Below the pieces are notes generated by a model. The model ran no database searches and was not told the DNA's origin. It worked only from the letters and a program-made list of their open reading frames with translations. 64,000 bases of DNA, from NCBI GenBank assembly GCA_016867975.1, contig VGIC01000006.1:1-64000 (forward strand), read 5' to 3'. The stretch comes from Betaproteobacteria bacterium. GTDB lineage: Bacteria; Pseudomonadota; Gammaproteobacteria; Burkholderiales; Methylophilaceae. Positions 18,534-26,575 of this stretch are shown here, piece by piece. Position 1 is the stretch's first letter, and every line of letters begins with the position of its first letter. The position numbers were made by a program, and so were the translations under genes.

Positions 18534-19328
18534 ATGCATATGAATGATACTAGACGAAGATCTCAAAACGGGAGATTGGACAGCCCTACACTGAGAGCGC
18601 GAGGCATTTATTTGCTTCCCAACCTATTCACTTCAGCCGCGTTGTTTGCGGGCTTCTTTGCCATTGTGCAAGCGATGAACAGCAAGTTCGAACTGGCGGC
18701 GATCGCAATCTTTATCGCTATGGTCATGGATGGTCTGGACGGTCGTGTCGCACGGATGACTAACACTCAGAGTGCGTTTGGGGCCGAATACGATAGCCTG
18801 TCCGACATGGTGTCGTTTGGTGTAGCGCCTGCACTGATTCTTTATGTATGGGCATTAAAACCCTTAGGTAAGCTAGGCTGGATTGCCGCCTTCATCTACT
18901 GTGCCTGCGCGGCGTTGCGTCTAGCAAGATTTAACACCAAACTGGATGACGATGCGCAAGATAAGCGCTATTTCCAGGGGTTGCCGAGCCCCGCGGCGGC
19001 GGCTCTGCTCGCAGGGTTTGTGTGGGTGTCTTATGAATACGGCGTGAGTGGGCGCGAAGTGTTCTTCGGTGTGCTGCAGATGAAATGGATGGCCTGGGCG
19101 GTCACGGTGTTTGCGGGGGTGTCGATGGTGAGTGACTTACGTTATTACAGCGGCAAAGATATCAATCTTAAACAGAGTGTGCCGTTTATCGTGATTGTGG
19201 GCATTATGCTGGCCTTTATTCTCATTTCGTACAGCCCTCCTGAGGTCTTGTTTGTTGTCATGGTGGTTTATGCCATGTCGGGGTATTTCATGTGGATGCG
19301 CCAAAAATTTTTTGCAAAAGTCAGATGA
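18534..19328 (+). CDS. pssA: CDP-diacylglycerol--serine O-phosphatidyltransferase
   Basis: 264 residues (ATG 18534; a second ATG at 18540). CDP-alcohol phosphotransferase signature with Asp66, Asp69-Gly70, Ala73-Arg74, Gly83, Asp87 and Asp91 (DGLDGRVARM...AEYDSLSD), plus about seven transmembrane segments. This is the membrane-type II enzyme (like Bacillus and many betaproteobacteria), unlike the peripheral E. coli PssA. It makes phosphatidylserine, the precursor of phosphatidylethanolamine. In betaproteobacteria pssA commonly lies before leuA, as here. It is divergent from tgt. Confidence 0.93.
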   Translation: MHMNDTRRRSQNGRLDSPTLRARGIYLLPNLFTSAALFAGFFAIVQAMNSKFELAAIAIFIAMVMDGLDGRVARMTNTQSAFGAEYDSLSDMVSFGVAPALILYVWALKPLGKLGWIAAFIYCACAALRLARFNTKLDDDAQDKRYFQGLPSPAAAALLAGFVWVSYEYGVSGREVFFGVLQMKWMAWAVTVFAGVSMVSDLRYYSGKDINLKQSVPFIVIVGIMLAFILISYSPPEVLFVVMVVYAMSGYFMWMRQKFFAKVR

Positions 19329-19347
19329 GGCTCGTGTAGTTAATCAC

Positions 19348-19376
19348 TTGCAGAAGCACATAAAAAACATTATATT
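19348..19376 (+). promoter_or_regulatory. Candidate promoter of the leuA leader
   Basis: TTGCAG (19348-19353), 17-base spacer, TATATT (19371-19376). The predicted transcription start is near 19383, only a few bases before the ATG of the Leu-rich leader ORF at 19386. Confidence 0.6.
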
Positions 19377-19385
19377 CACACCACT

Positions 19386-19502
19386 ATGTCGAATACATAT
19401 ATTTCTTTTGCTTTTTATGCACTTAGCTTGATTGCGAGCGCTTCACTTTTGCGCAAATACCTTGCGTTGCGACTGGCCACCCGTCGCGCATATTTGCGCT
19501 AG
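19386..19502 (+). CDS. Leucine-rich small ORF in the leuA leader (putative leader peptide)
   Basis: 38 codons, eight of them Leu (positions 13, 15, 21, 22, 26, 28, 30, 37) and six Arg, ending at TAG 19500-19502. It begins almost at the predicted start of a well-formed promoter and ends 114 bases before leuA. The last codons and the stop lie inside two mutually exclusive hairpins (next entry). No Shine-Dalgarno is seen, so it would be leaderless. It could control leuA by leucyl-tRNA supply, or be a small membrane peptide, or be chance. No classical T-run follows, so a standard terminator-type attenuator is not shown. Confidence 0.4.
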   Translation: MSNTYISFAFYALSLIASASLLRKYLALRLATRRAYLR

Positions 19503-19510
19503 CGCGCAAA
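19451..19510 (+). promoter_or_regulatory. Competing hairpins in the leuA leader
   Basis: GCGCAAATA (19451-19459) pairs perfectly with TATTTGCGC (19491-19499). TTTGCGC (19493-19499) pairs perfectly with GCGCAAA (19504-19510) across a 4-base loop containing the leader stop codon. The middle strand is shared, so the two helices exclude each other. Confidence 0.5.
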
Positions 19511-19616
19511 CATTCCCCCCATTTAAAGATCGATGATGTTGCGTGGACCATTTCAGTGGCAGCGTGTTTGAGCCTGATAGATCAATAGGCTAAACTGAAC
19601 AAAAAGTTAGGTATTC

Positions 19617-21158
19617 ATGATGAAACAAGATCAAATCATTATTTTTGATACGACATTGCGTGATGGCGAGCAAAGCCCAGGTGCGGCCATGACCAAAGAG
19701 GAGAAAATTCGCATTGCGCGCCAGCTTGAAAAGTTGGGGGTGGATGTGATTGAGGCGGGCTTTGCGGCAGCAAGCCCTGGGGATTTTGATGCTATTCATG
19801 AGATTGCGAAAATCATCAAGAATTCCACTGTTTGTTCACTGGCCCGCGCTAGTGAGAATGATGTGCGCCGTGCCGGTGAGGCTATTAAGCCAGCCGAGAA
19901 AGGGCGCATCCATACTTTTATCGCTACCAGTAAGATTCACATGGAGAACAAGCTTCGTATGACCGAAGATCAGGTGGTGGATCGTGCGGTGCAGGCGGTG
20001 AAATGGGCGCTGGAATATACTGATGATGTTGAATTCTCGGCGGAGGATGCGGTGCGATCCGAGATCGATTTTTTGGTGCGCGTGTTCGAAGCGGTCATTG
20101 AGGCTGGTGCTAAAACAATCAACGTGCCAGATACTGTGGGTTACAGCATTCCTGCGCCTTGGGGTGAGCGAATGGCGACGCTGATTCAGCGTGTGAAAAA
20201 TAGCGATAAAGTCGTGTGGTCGACCCATTGTCACAATGACTTGGGAATGGCAGTGGCTAACTCATTGGCGGCTGTTATGGGCGGGGCGCGTCAGGTGGAA
20301 TGCACCATCAACGGTTTGGGCGAGCGTGCTGGTAATGCGAGTCTTGAAGAGGTTGTCATGGCCATCAAGACGCGTAGTGATATTTTTAATCTGACCACGC
20401 GCATCGATACCACACAAATTGTGCCGGCAAGTAAGCTGGTTTCATCCATCACTGGGTATCCTGTGCAGCCGAATAAAGCCATTGTTGGCGCGAATGCGTT
20501 CGCACACGAATCGGGGATCCATCAGGATGGGGTGTTGAAGCACCGTGAGACTTACGAGATCATGCGCGCTGAAGAGGTGGGCTGGAATGCTAACAAATTA
20601 ACCTTGGGCAAACTTTCTGGGCGGAACGCATTTAGAACACGTTTGAAAGAATTGGGTATTGAACTTGAGTCTGAAGACCTGTTGAACGCTGCTTTTGCAC
20701 GGTTCAAGGATCTGGCAGATAAAAAGTCGGAGATATTTGATGAGGACCTCCATGCCTTGGTAAGTGATGAGTTTGTGCAGGAAGCTACCGAAAACTTCAA
20801 GCTGGTCTATTTGCAAGTGACTTCGCAGACAGGCGAGATTCCTCATGCCTTGATCACTGTGTCGGACAACGGTGCGGAGACCAAGGCAGAAGCCGATGGG
20901 GGTGGTCCGGTTGATGCTTCCTTCAAGGCAATCGAGAAGATCGTCAACAGTGGGGCAGAGTTGTTGCTCTACTCCGTGAATAACATCACCAGTGGCACAG
21001 ATGCGCAAGGTGAGGTCACGGTGCGTTTGTCGAAAGGCGGGCGTATTGTGAACGGTCAGGGTGCCGATACCGATATCGTGGTAGCGTCAGCCAAAGCCTA
21101 TTTGAATGGTTTGAACAAATTGCATAGCAAACTGGAGCGTGCGCATCCACAAGTGTAG
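19617..21158 (+). CDS. leuA: 2-isopropylmalate synthase
   Basis: 513 residues (ATG 19617 or 19620). Catalytic TIM-barrel domain with [13 protein letters not shown] at 11-23, metal-binding HCHNDLGMA near 203-211 and [18 protein letters not shown]-terminal LeuA regulatory domain from about 390 to 513 that binds leucine for feedback inhibition. Condenses acetyl-CoA with 2-oxoisovalerate, the first committed step of leucine synthesis. It is preceded by the Leu-rich leader region and followed by a strong terminator. Confidence 0.97.
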   Translation: MMKQDQIIIFDTTLRDGEQSPGAAMTKEEKIRIARQLEKLGVDVIEAGFAAASPGDFDAIHEIAKIIKNSTVCSLARASENDVRRAGEAIKPAEKGRIHTFIATSKIHMENKLRMTEDQVVDRAVQAVKWALEYTDDVEFSAEDAVRSEIDFLVRVFEAVIEAGAKTINVPDTVGYSIPAPWGERMATLIQRVKNSDKVVWSTHCHNDLGMAVANSLAAVMGGARQVECTINGLGERAGNASLEEVVMAIKTRSDIFNLTTRIDTTQIVPASKLVSSITGYPVQPNKAIVGANAFAHESGIHQDGVLKHRETYEIMRAEEVGWNANKLTLGKLSGRNAFRTRLKELGIELESEDLLNAAFARFKDLADKKSEIFDEDLHALVSDEFVQEATENFKLVYLQVTSQTGEIPHALITVSDNGAETKAEADGGGPVDASFKAIEKIVNSGAELLLYSVNNITSGTDAQGEVTVRLSKGGRIVNGQGADTDIVVASAKAYLNGLNKLHSKLERAHPQV

Positions 21159-21179
21159 CGTGCCTGCTAAGAGAAGCTT

Positions 21180-21224
21180 AGGCGCTATATACCAGTTGGT
21201 TGATATAGTGCCTTTGTTGTTTTT
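21180..21224 (+). terminator. Terminator of leuA
   Basis: AGGCGCTATAT (21180-21190) pairs with ATATAGTGCCT (21203-21213) with one G-T wobble, followed by a T-rich tract (TTGTTGTTTTT). Confidence 0.75.
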
Positions 21225-21250
21225 ATCATTTAATAATCTAAGGAGATAAC

Positions 21251-21640
21251 ATGGAAGTTTTATTGGTAGGTGCAGCTGCATGTATCACAGCGCTGATTGG
21301 CTCTGCTTGGTTAATGACTTTTGCTAAATGGTTCCCAATCAAAGGGGTGGATGAGTTTCTGATTGATTACAAGACCATGATTCGCGCGCATGTGGATTAC
21401 GCGTTGATGGCGTTGTTCGGTGTGGCGTTTTATGGCTCTGGTGTTGAGCTGCCGATAGCTGCATGCTGGTGTGTTGCAATCGGTGGTTTTACGAATCCAA
21501 CGATTTTTACCATTGCAGCGTTTGATACAAACTTCTGGGAAAAGACGCATTGGAGAGTGTTTACTGCATTAAGCTTTGTGATTTCTAGTATCGGTTTTGT
21601 TTGGATTGCTTACACGTTTATTCAACATGCCTTAGGCTAA
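21251..21640 (+). CDS. Small four-helix membrane protein of unknown function
   Basis: 129 residues with about four transmembrane segments (near 4-27, 50-70, 73-93 and 103-127). A good Shine-Dalgarno (AAGGAG) lies 7 bases before the ATG. The loop IDYKTMIRAHVDYALMALFG resembles small membrane proteins related to hydroxylaminobenzene mutase-like families, but no assignment is firm. It is a stand-alone gene between terminators, which suggests its own promoter. Confidence 0.75.
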   Translation: MEVLLVGAAACITALIGSAWLMTFAKWFPIKGVDEFLIDYKTMIRAHVDYALMALFGVAFYGSGVELPIAACWCVAIGGFTNPTIFTIAAFDTNFWEKTHWRVFTALSFVISSIGFVWIAYTFIQHALG

Positions 21641-21644
21641 AGAC

Positions 21645-21666
21645 AAGGAGGCTTAAAAGCTTCCTT
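21645..21666 (+). terminator. Hairpin after the four-helix membrane protein gene
   Basis: AAGGAGGCTT (21645-21654) and AAGCTTCCTT (21657-21666) form a 10-bp stem with a 2-base loop and one wobble. There is no T-run, so termination is uncertain; it may protect the 3' end. Confidence 0.45.
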
Positions 21667-21710
21667 GCAGTATTGGTTGTTATAAGTTGGCACCATAGCA
21701 ATTCAAAGAG

Positions 21711-22589
21711 ATGATCAATAGAAGCCAGTCTATTCTTATTGTGGGTGCTTTATTCTGTACCTATTTCATTTGGGGCTCTACCTATCTAGCCATCCGTTTT
21801 GGTATTGAGAGTTTTCCACCGTTCTTGATGGCGGCCACACGTTTTACTGTGGCTGGCTTGATTTTATATGCGGTGATGCGCTACTTGGGTTCGCCCAATC
21901 CCAGCAGAAAAGAGTGGGTTGGCGCCAGTATCGTTGGGTTGTTATTGCCGGCCTTGGGTAATGGTACGGTTTGTTATGTCCAGCAGACAGTTTCCTCCAG
22001 TGTGGCCGCTTTATCGATTGCAACAGCACCCATTTGGATGGCGATATTTTCCTCAATCTGGGAACATAAGATTACCGCGATGGAGTGGCGGGGTATTGCA
22101 ATCGGGGTTGCTGGCATTATCCTGCTTAACCTCGGTGGCAGTTTACATGGTGATTGGTTCAGCGCACTGTTATTGATTTTTGCTGCGGCAAGTTGGTCGT
22201 TTGGTTCGGTTTTGGGTAAGCATCTTGCCATGCCTGAGGGCTTGATGGGCGCAGCCTGTCAAATGTTGACAGGTGGCGTGGTACTGATGCTGGCAAGTGC
22301 TTATGCGGGTGAAGCTTGGCCTCAAACCATCAGTGCCAAATCTTGGGGTGCGATGCTGTTTTTGGTGGTTTTGGGTTCTTTGGTCGCTTATAGTGCTTAT
22401 CAATATTTGCTAAAAACGGTACGGCCCTTAGTGGCGAGTAGTAATACATTTGTAAACCCAGTGGTGGCCTTTGTGGTGGGGGTATGGCTTGCCCATGAAC
22501 AGATCACCATGAATGAATATATTGCGCTCGCTATTATTTTGGCTGGGGTGTTTTTAGTGCTTTCTGCAACAAATCATAAAGAAATCTAA
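21711..22589 (+). CDS. EamA/DMT-superfamily transporter, YedA-like
   Basis: 292 residues with ten predicted transmembrane segments and two EamA repeats (about 10-145 and 150-288). N-terminal FIWGSTYLAIRFGIESFPP and VCYVQQTVSSSVAALSIATAP are typical of the YedA/drug-metabolite exporter group. Such proteins export amino acids or small metabolites; the substrate here is unknown. The HAD-family gene begins one base after its stop, so the two are co-transcribed. Confidence 0.85.
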   Translation: MINRSQSILIVGALFCTYFIWGSTYLAIRFGIESFPPFLMAATRFTVAGLILYAVMRYLGSPNPSRKEWVGASIVGLLLPALGNGTVCYVQQTVSSSVAALSIATAPIWMAIFSSIWEHKITAMEWRGIAIGVAGIILLNLGGSLHGDWFSALLLIFAAASWSFGSVLGKHLAMPEGLMGAACQMLTGGVVLMLASAYAGEAWPQTISAKSWGAMLFLVVLGSLVAYSAYQYLLKTVRPLVASSNTFVNPVVAFVVGVWLAHEQITMNEYIALAIILAGVFLVLSATNHKEI

Positions 22590-22590
22590 T

Positions 22591-23256
22591 ATGCAAAATT
22601 TGGCTTTATTTGACTTAGACAATACATTGCTCGCGGGTGACAGTGATTACAACTGGAGCTTGTTTTTGATCGGAGAGGGCTTGCTGGATGCTAAAACGCA
22701 TCAGGAGCGCAATGAGCAGTTCTATCAGGATTATAAAAACGGCTGTTTGGATATTGATGCATTTTTGGAATTTCAATTAAAACCGTTGAGCCAGCATCCA
22801 AAGAAATTCTTGGACGAGCTGCACTTGAAGTACATGGAGAAAATCATTCGCCCGATGATGACGCGAAAGGCGCAAGACTTAGTCAATCGGCACAAAGCCG
22901 CAGGCGATCTGTGCGTGGTCATCACCGCCACCAATAGTTTTGTTACTAAACCGATTGCGACCGCTTATGGGATTGAACATTTGATCGGCACAGACCCGGA
23001 AATGGTGGGTGGAGAATATACTGGAGGAGTCAGTGGTGTGCCCAGTTTCAAAGAGGGTAAGGTGACCCGCATCAACCAATGGTTGGCTGAGCAGGGCAAG
23101 CAACTGGATGACTTTGCTGCCAGTTATTTTTACAGTGACTCACACAATGATTTGCCGTTGATGCGAATAGTCACTAACCCAGTTGCGGTTGACGCCGACG
23201 ACACCTTGGCTGCCTATGCCGCAGAGCAAGGCTGGCCAAGTATCAGCCTGCGGTGA
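22591..23256 (+). CDS. HAD-IB family (SerB-like) phosphatase
   Basis: 221 residues. HAD motif I DLDNTLLAGDSDYNW at 8-22 (nucleophile Asp8), motif II around Ser/Thr in VVITATNSF near 109, and motif IV YFYSDSHNDLPLM near 180-190. The class I cap with all-helical insertion and the sequence pattern fit the HAD-IB hydrolases related to phosphoserine phosphatase and CicA. The substrate is not known. It is co-transcribed with the YedA-like exporter. Confidence 0.88.
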   Translation: MQNLALFDLDNTLLAGDSDYNWSLFLIGEGLLDAKTHQERNEQFYQDYKNGCLDIDAFLEFQLKPLSQHPKKFLDELHLKYMEKIIRPMMTRKAQDLVNRHKAAGDLCVVITATNSFVTKPIATAYGIEHLIGTDPEMVGGEYTGGVSGVPSFKEGKVTRINQWLAEQGKQLDDFAASYFYSDSHNDLPLMRIVTNPVAVDADDTLAAYAAEQGWPSISLR

Positions 23257-23401
23257 TTAAGGGTATATCTATCAATACATGTTTTTCGAGCATCAGCATC
23301 GCTGCTTGCCTGCTTAACCCACTTGAGCGCATATATTCCACGGACATGCCCTGTACGTACGGATAATACTGCAACTCAAACTCTGCATTTATAGAAGTAC
23401 C

Positions 23402-24217
23402 CTAATGCTTAAGTAAAATCTGCAGCACGAATTGGGTGCCGATATAGGCGAGTATCAGCAAGAAAAATCCAGCCAATGTCCAGCGAATGGCCTTAAGCCC
23501 GCGCCAGCCGTATCGGTATCTGCCGAATAACAGAGCGGCATAGATGAGCCAACTGACCATTGAGAAGATGGTCTTGTGGTTAAACTGTAAAGGCTTGTGA
23601 AAGATCTCTTCTGAGAACCACATACCACTGGCCAGCGTAACCGTCAATAATACGAACCCAGAACTGATGATTTTGAATAGCAAAGACTCCATCAGCATGA
23701 GAGGAGGGAAGTTTGGCAATTCGATCAGTGTGGCCTTGTGGTGCAGCGACCGTTCAGCAACTGCCATTAGGATCGCATGCAAGGCGGCAAAGGTAAACAG
23801 GCTGTAGGCAATCATCGCAATCCAGATGTGAGCCATATAAAGACCGTTTTGCGCAACAGGCAGGTAGTGATCATTGACGGTAAAGGCAGGCAGAAGTGCA
23901 AAGAAAGCTGCGGGCGGCAGTACAAATGCTTGCAAGCTATGTAACGCATGTTGCCGGTCTGTGATCCAGTAGATGAGCACAGTGAGCCAGAATATGGCTG
24001 AAATTGATTGGTAAAATCCCAGATTGAATCCATGCGAAAAGATGCCTTGGTGTAATAGCCAACCATGAATCAATAAGCCAAGCGCAATCATTACCGAGTG
24101 GAGTGTCAGTTGTTTGTGTTCCGGGTTTTTAATTGCACGCCAATAATCGATGGCGACAGCCAGGTAAATAAATACGACCACCAGATAAGGTATCAATTTT
24201 TGTATTGTCAGATCCAT
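23402..24217 (-). CDS. CcsA/YpjD-type cytochrome c assembly-related membrane protein
   Basis: 271 residues from ATG 24217; the frame extends to 24283 but those 22 residues are not membrane-like and overlap the ffh promoter region. Eight transmembrane segments are visible, with histidines in helices (HGFNLGFYQ, MAHIWIAMIAY, FNHKTIFSMVSW) as in the CcsA/ResC haem-handling family. It lacks the tryptophan-rich WGxxWxWD motif of true CcsA, matching the YpjD branch that commonly lies divergent from ffh. The role in cytochrome biogenesis is inferred. Confidence 0.85.
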   Translation of the reverse strand: MDLTIQKLIPYLVVVFIYLAVAIDYWRAIKNPEHKQLTLHSVMIALGLLIHGWLLHQGIFSHGFNLGFYQSISAIFWLTVLIYWITDRQHALHSLQAFVLPPAAFFALLPAFTVNDHYLPVAQNGLYMAHIWIAMIAYSLFTFAALHAILMAVAERSLHHKATLIELPNFPPLMLMESLLFKIISSGFVLLTVTLASGMWFSEEIFHKPLQFNHKTIFSMVSWLIYAALLFGRYRYGWRGLKAIRWTLAGFFLLILAYIGTQFVLQILLKH

Positions 24218-24299
24218 GTCGCAATTATGGCGCAAATATGCGGTAAAGATAATAGCTTGATGTAAAATTGACCCACAATCCATTTGTTAAGAACCTGTT

Positions 24300-25664
24300 A
24301 TGCTAGAAAATCTAACTGGACGCCTGCAGGGCGTCATCAAAAATCTGCGCGGTCATGCGCGCCTGACTGAAGATAATATTGCCGATGCCATGCGTGAAGT
24401 GCGTATGGCCTTGCTTGAAGCCGACGTGGCCTTGCCGGTAGTGAAAGAATTTATCGCTGCGGTGAAGCAGCGTGCGCAAGGTAAAGAAGTGCTTCAAAGC
24501 CTCACGCCTGGCCAGGCCGTGATCGAGGTGGTGAATGATGAGCTGGTAACCTTGATGGGTAAAGCTAACGTCGGATTGAATTTGGCCGCTGTTCCACCGG
24601 CGGTTATTCTGATGGCAGGTTTGCAGGGTTCCGGTAAAACCACAACCTCTGCAAAACTGGCAAAACTGCTTAAAGAACAAAAGAAAAAAGTGCTATTGGC
24701 TAGCGCTGACGTATATCGGCCGGCCGCGATTGAGCAGCTGAAGGCACTGGCACAGCAGTTAGAAATCGAATGTTTTGACAGCCATGTAGGTCAGAAACCC
24801 TCTGATATCGCCACGGCAACCTTAGATTTTGCCAAACGTGGTTATTATGATGTCGTCATCTTCGATACTGCCGGTCGTTTGGGCATTGACGAAGCAATGA
24901 TGGTCGAAATCAAAGCTCTGCACGCGCAACTCAGTCCGGTTGAAACCTTATTCGTGGTTGACGCAATGCAGGGTCAGGATGCGATTAACACTGCCAAAGC
25001 CTTTGGTGAGACCTTGCCGCTGACTGGCGTAATCTTAACCAAGATGGATGGGGACTCGCGCGGTGGCGCAGCATTGTCCGTGCGCCACGTGACCGGCAAG
25101 CCCATCAAGTTCATTGGGGTGAGTGAGAAGGTGGATGGACTGGAGCCATTCTACCCAGATCGTATGGCCTCCCGGATATTAGGGATGGGTGATGTGCTCG
25201 GTCTGATTGAACAGGCCCATAAAAATGTCGACATGACCGAGGCGCAGAAGTTGGCTGACAAGGTCAAATCTGGCAAGAATTTTGATCTGGATGACTTTAA
25301 AGCGCAGATGTCGCAAATGCGAAAAATGGGCGGCATGGGAGCGTTGATGGATAAAATGCCAGCACAACTTGCCGGCATGGCAGCAAAAGTGAATCCGGAA
25401 GATGCAGATAAGAGCATCCGTCGTATCGAGGGAATCATCAATAGCATGACCCCCTTGGAGCGTCGTAAACCAGAAATCATCAAAGCAACACGCAAAAAAC
25501 GTATTGCCGATGGGTCTGGTGTGCAGGTTCAGGAGGTCAATCGTCTCCTGAAGCAGTTTGAAGAAACTCAGAATATGATGAAGATGTTCAGCAAAGGCGG
25601 AATGGCCAAAATGATGCGGGCAATGGGTGGGCTGATGGGGGGCAAGCTCCCCGGCATGCGCTAG
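24300..25664 (+). CDS. ffh: Signal recognition particle protein Ffh
   Basis: 454 residues. N domain at 1-95, G domain with P-loop GLQGSGKTTT at about 103-112, DVYRPAAIEQL, DTAGRLGID, TKMDGDSRGGAA, and a methionine-rich M domain from about 325 (MSQMRKMGGMGALMDKMP) ending MMRAMGGLMGGKLPGMR. Binds 4.5S RNA and signal sequences and delivers nascent membrane proteins to FtsY. Divergent from the YpjD-type gene. Confidence 0.98.
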   Translation: MLENLTGRLQGVIKNLRGHARLTEDNIADAMREVRMALLEADVALPVVKEFIAAVKQRAQGKEVLQSLTPGQAVIEVVNDELVTLMGKANVGLNLAAVPPAVILMAGLQGSGKTTTSAKLAKLLKEQKKKVLLASADVYRPAAIEQLKALAQQLEIECFDSHVGQKPSDIATATLDFAKRGYYDVVIFDTAGRLGIDEAMMVEIKALHAQLSPVETLFVVDAMQGQDAINTAKAFGETLPLTGVILTKMDGDSRGGAALSVRHVTGKPIKFIGVSEKVDGLEPFYPDRMASRILGMGDVLGLIEQAHKNVDMTEAQKLADKVKSGKNFDLDDFKAQMSQMRKMGGMGALMDKMPAQLAGMAAKVNPEDADKSIRRIEGIINSMTPLERRKPEIIKATRKKRIADGSGVQVQEVNRLLKQFEETQNMMKMFSKGGMAKMMRAMGGLMGGKLPGMR

Positions 25665-25767
25665 TGATAACTGATTGAAGCATGAGTAATCTTAGGCGGC
25701 TCGATTTAACACGGCGTTTTTCAGCCCAATTAACATTAAAAAACCTGAAATATTTGCTAGTTTTTGA

Positions 25768-25796
25768 TTGACCAGGCTGAAAGTTTCTAGCATAAT
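25768..25796 (+). promoter_or_regulatory. Promoter of tRNA-Lys
   Basis: TTGACC (25768-25773), 17-base spacer, CATAAT (25791-25796); 44 bases upstream of the tRNA. Confidence 0.65.
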
Positions 25797-25840
25797 TGCG
25801 CCCTTTCGTAAGTGATGAAAATTGCTGATCGAAATGGAAT

Positions 25841-25916
25841 GGGGTGTTAGCTCAGCTGGTAGAGCAGCGGACTTTTAATCCGTTTGTCGTGGGTTCGATC
25901 CCCGCACACCCTACCA
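25841..25916 (+). tRNA. tRNA-Lys (anticodon TTT)
   Basis: 76 nt. GGGGTGT pairs with ACACCCT (G1-U72 wobble), D-arm GCTCAGCTGGTAGAGC, anticodon loop CTTTTAA with TTT at 25874-25876, T-arm GTGGGTTCGATCCCCGC, and encoded CCA at 25914-25916. It has its own promoter and terminator. A reverse-transcriptase fragment lies about 100 bases downstream. Confidence 0.97.
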
Positions 25917-25922
25917 AAATTC

Positions 25923-25952
25923 AATGGCTTAGAGAAATCTAAGCCATTTTTT
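25923..25952 (+). terminator. Terminator of tRNA-Lys
   Basis: AATGGCTTAGA (25923-25933) and TCTAAGCCATT (25938-25948) form an 11-bp stem with a GAAA loop, followed by T residues. Confidence 0.85.
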
Positions 25953-25965
25953 TGCTTACACACTC

Positions 25966-26018
25966 CTTACACACTTACTTTATTGACTACTTCAGCTATT
26001 CCTTCACTTACACACTTA
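25966..26018. repeat. 12-bp direct repeat at the reverse-transcriptase fragment end
   Basis: CTTACACACTTA occurs at 25966-25977 and 26007-26018, with a partial copy CTTACACACT at 25955-25964. The second copy contains the stop codon of the reverse-transcriptase fragment. It may mark an insertion or deletion junction. Confidence 0.55.
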
Positions 26019-26294
26019 GTAGTCATGTTTCAATGCAAGCTCATTAACTTCATCAAACATTTTTTGTGATGATAAAAAAGCGATTACTCCACTAATCGGG
26101 CTTCCAGTTGGAAGACACGAATTATTAAAGATGCATAACTTTGCAATTGTCCAAGAAATATCTGGAGTGCATTTGAATGTGTTTTTAAATAGTCCAAAAA
26201 TTCTAGAGAAAGTAATACTTGGATAAAAATTAGCTATGTCAGTTTTTATAACTGGATGTTCGCCTATGTGCTTTTTAGCATTGGTGATATACAA
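26016..26294 (-). pseudogene. Reverse transcriptase (retron-type) fragment
   Basis: An open frame of 92 residues, readable from a TTG, that matches the middle of retron-like RNA-directed DNA polymerases. It has YITNAKKHIGEHPVIKTDI, the motif A region KTDIANFYPSITF with the first catalytic Asp, and the motif B region LPTGSPISGVIAFLSS. The N-terminal third is absent (an in-frame TAA lies just upstream) and the frame stops after ALKHDY, just before the expected YxDD motif C. It cannot be active. It lies directly downstream of tRNA-Lys, a common integration target, so it is probably the scar of a lost defence or mobile island. No retron msr/msd RNA was recognised. Confidence 0.75.
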
Positions 26295-26575
26295 AAGTGC
26301 TAAGCGCCTAGATTAGAATCTTTTGCCAATACAGCACTGACAAGCAATAGGGCAATGCCTAAGTATACAGCGATCTGGCGAATTCGCTTTTGGCAGGCAT
26401 TTAAGCATAGCTCAAAGCTCACGCAACGCAGTGATTAGCCATCAGAAACGGTGCTACAACGGCCTCTTTTATCTCGCCAATCCCAAAATGACCACTGCCG
26501 TTGTACAATAGCCCCTATTCGCATCACGTTATGATTTTACCTAGAACTTAATCTAGATCCTTTAGAAAGCACATT
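26295..26575. other. Intergenic region between reverse-transcriptase fragment and dienelactone hydrolase
   Basis: No gene is supported. It holds one copy (26423-26442) of a 20-bp sequence that recurs with one mismatch at 47135-47154. The upstream region of the dienelactone hydrolase gene shows no convincing promoter. Confidence 0.6.
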
